From positions 1 through 5,336 of the forward strand of contig JAISES010000128.1 of the NCBI GenBank assembly GCA_031263965.1: a DNA stretch of 5,336 nucleotides, in the 5' to 3' direction. The stretch comes from Prevotella sp. Its GTDB lineage: Bacteria; Bacteroidota; Bacteroidia; Bacteroidales; Dysgonomonadaceae. The position numbers and the translations under genes were made by a program. Below are positions 5,148 through 5,336 of the stretch, in pieces (positions within the stretch are counted from its first letter, which is position 1; each line of letters begins with the position of its first letter). Below the pieces are notes generated by a model, which was not told the DNA's origin, ran no database searches, and saw only the letters and a list, made by a program, of their open reading frames with translations.

Positions 5148-5336
5148 GTTCTTAACTTTTTGCTTGACCAAAAAGTTACAAAAAGTCAAGGCTGTACCGG
5201 ATAGCCGACCCACAATTAGCTTGCCGGCTAAACAAAATAAACTCGCATCTAACGATGCTCAGACAGAATTTTGTTTTTAACGCCCGCTTCGCTGTGTGGG
5301 TACCCCGTCTATCCGCTAAGGCCGTCAGGCTGACGC
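5148..5336. repeat. Structured non-coding interspersed-type repeat, truncated by the right edge
   Basis: From about 5148 to the end there is no convincing gene, but dense dyad structure. Stem 1: TAACTTTTTG (5153-5162) with CAAAAAGTTA (5169-5178), loop CTTGAC. Stem 2: TAGCCG (5202-5207) with CGGCTA (5225-5230). Stem 3: AAACAAAAT (5230-5238) with ATTTTGTTT (5268-5276), enclosing GCATC/GATGC (5245-5249 and 5254-5258). Then GGGTACCC (5298-5305) and the dyad CGTCAG/CTGACG (5323-5335). The overall text resembles intergenic repeats I recall from Bacteroidetes genomes, where the same sequences are often mis-annotated as short hypothetical proteins. Its true right boundary is unseen, and the left boundary is set by the 15 bases shared with 1458-1472. 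Confidence 0.6.

Noticed and set aside
5071..5280. Possible 69-codon ORF downstream of ettA
   Set aside because: It lies within and just before the structured repeat, has no RBS or promoter, and its composition follows the repeat. Its text (TKKLQKVKAVPD and so on) resembles spurious hypothetical proteins called from Bacteroidetes intergenic repeats.
1..5336. CRISPR array, tRNA/rRNA gene, integrase, toxin-antitoxin or defence island
   Set aside because: No regularly spaced direct repeats, no cloverleaf or rRNA sequence, and no recognisable protein of these classes in any frame.

Overview
The window looks like a chromosomal segment from a Bacteroidota, probably Bacteroidales, bacterium. Three things support this: AT-rich intergenic DNA, no strong Shine-Dalgarno sequences, and promoter sequences of the Bacteroidetes type (TTTG, about 20 bases, then TAnnTTTG). 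A divergent gene for a DUF5687-type membrane protein, a family typical of this phylum, agrees. A genus cannot be fixed from the sequence alone; Dysgonomonadaceae or a relative is only a guess.

Layout, left to right. Bases 1-388 (minus strand) hold the N-terminal part of a multi-pass membrane protein of the DUF5687 ABC-permease-like family, running off the left edge. A 143-base divergent intergenic region follows (389-531), with a good dyad (477-494), a likely promoter -7 box (502-509) and a second AT-only palindrome (518-529). Then come a LysR-type regulator (532-1440, plus), a short spacer with a clear Bacteroidetes promoter (1487-1518), and an AMP-forming acyl-CoA synthetase (1541-3196, plus). 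Next is a 129-base palindromic repeat element (3203-3331), built from imperfect terminal inverted repeats around two inverted copies of a 28-base hairpin unit. The ABC-F translation factor EttA follows (3366-5054, plus). Last is a highly structured non-coding tail (about 5148-5336) that looks like an interspersed repeat and runs off the right edge.

The plus-strand genes do not form an obvious pathway. The LysR protein most plausibly acts on its own promoter and on the divergent membrane-protein gene. The acyl-CoA synthetase has its own promoter and would activate fatty acids. EttA is a housekeeping ribosome-associated ATPase that reports no special context. No defence, secretion or biosynthetic system is visible. 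The unusual content lies between genes: the REPIN/MITE-like element with compensatory stem changes, the structured tail repeat, a 15-base sequence shared by two intergenic regions, and the operator-like dyad in the divergent promoter region. One enzyme-level oddity is the apparent lack of the usual A10 lysine in the acyl-CoA synthetase.
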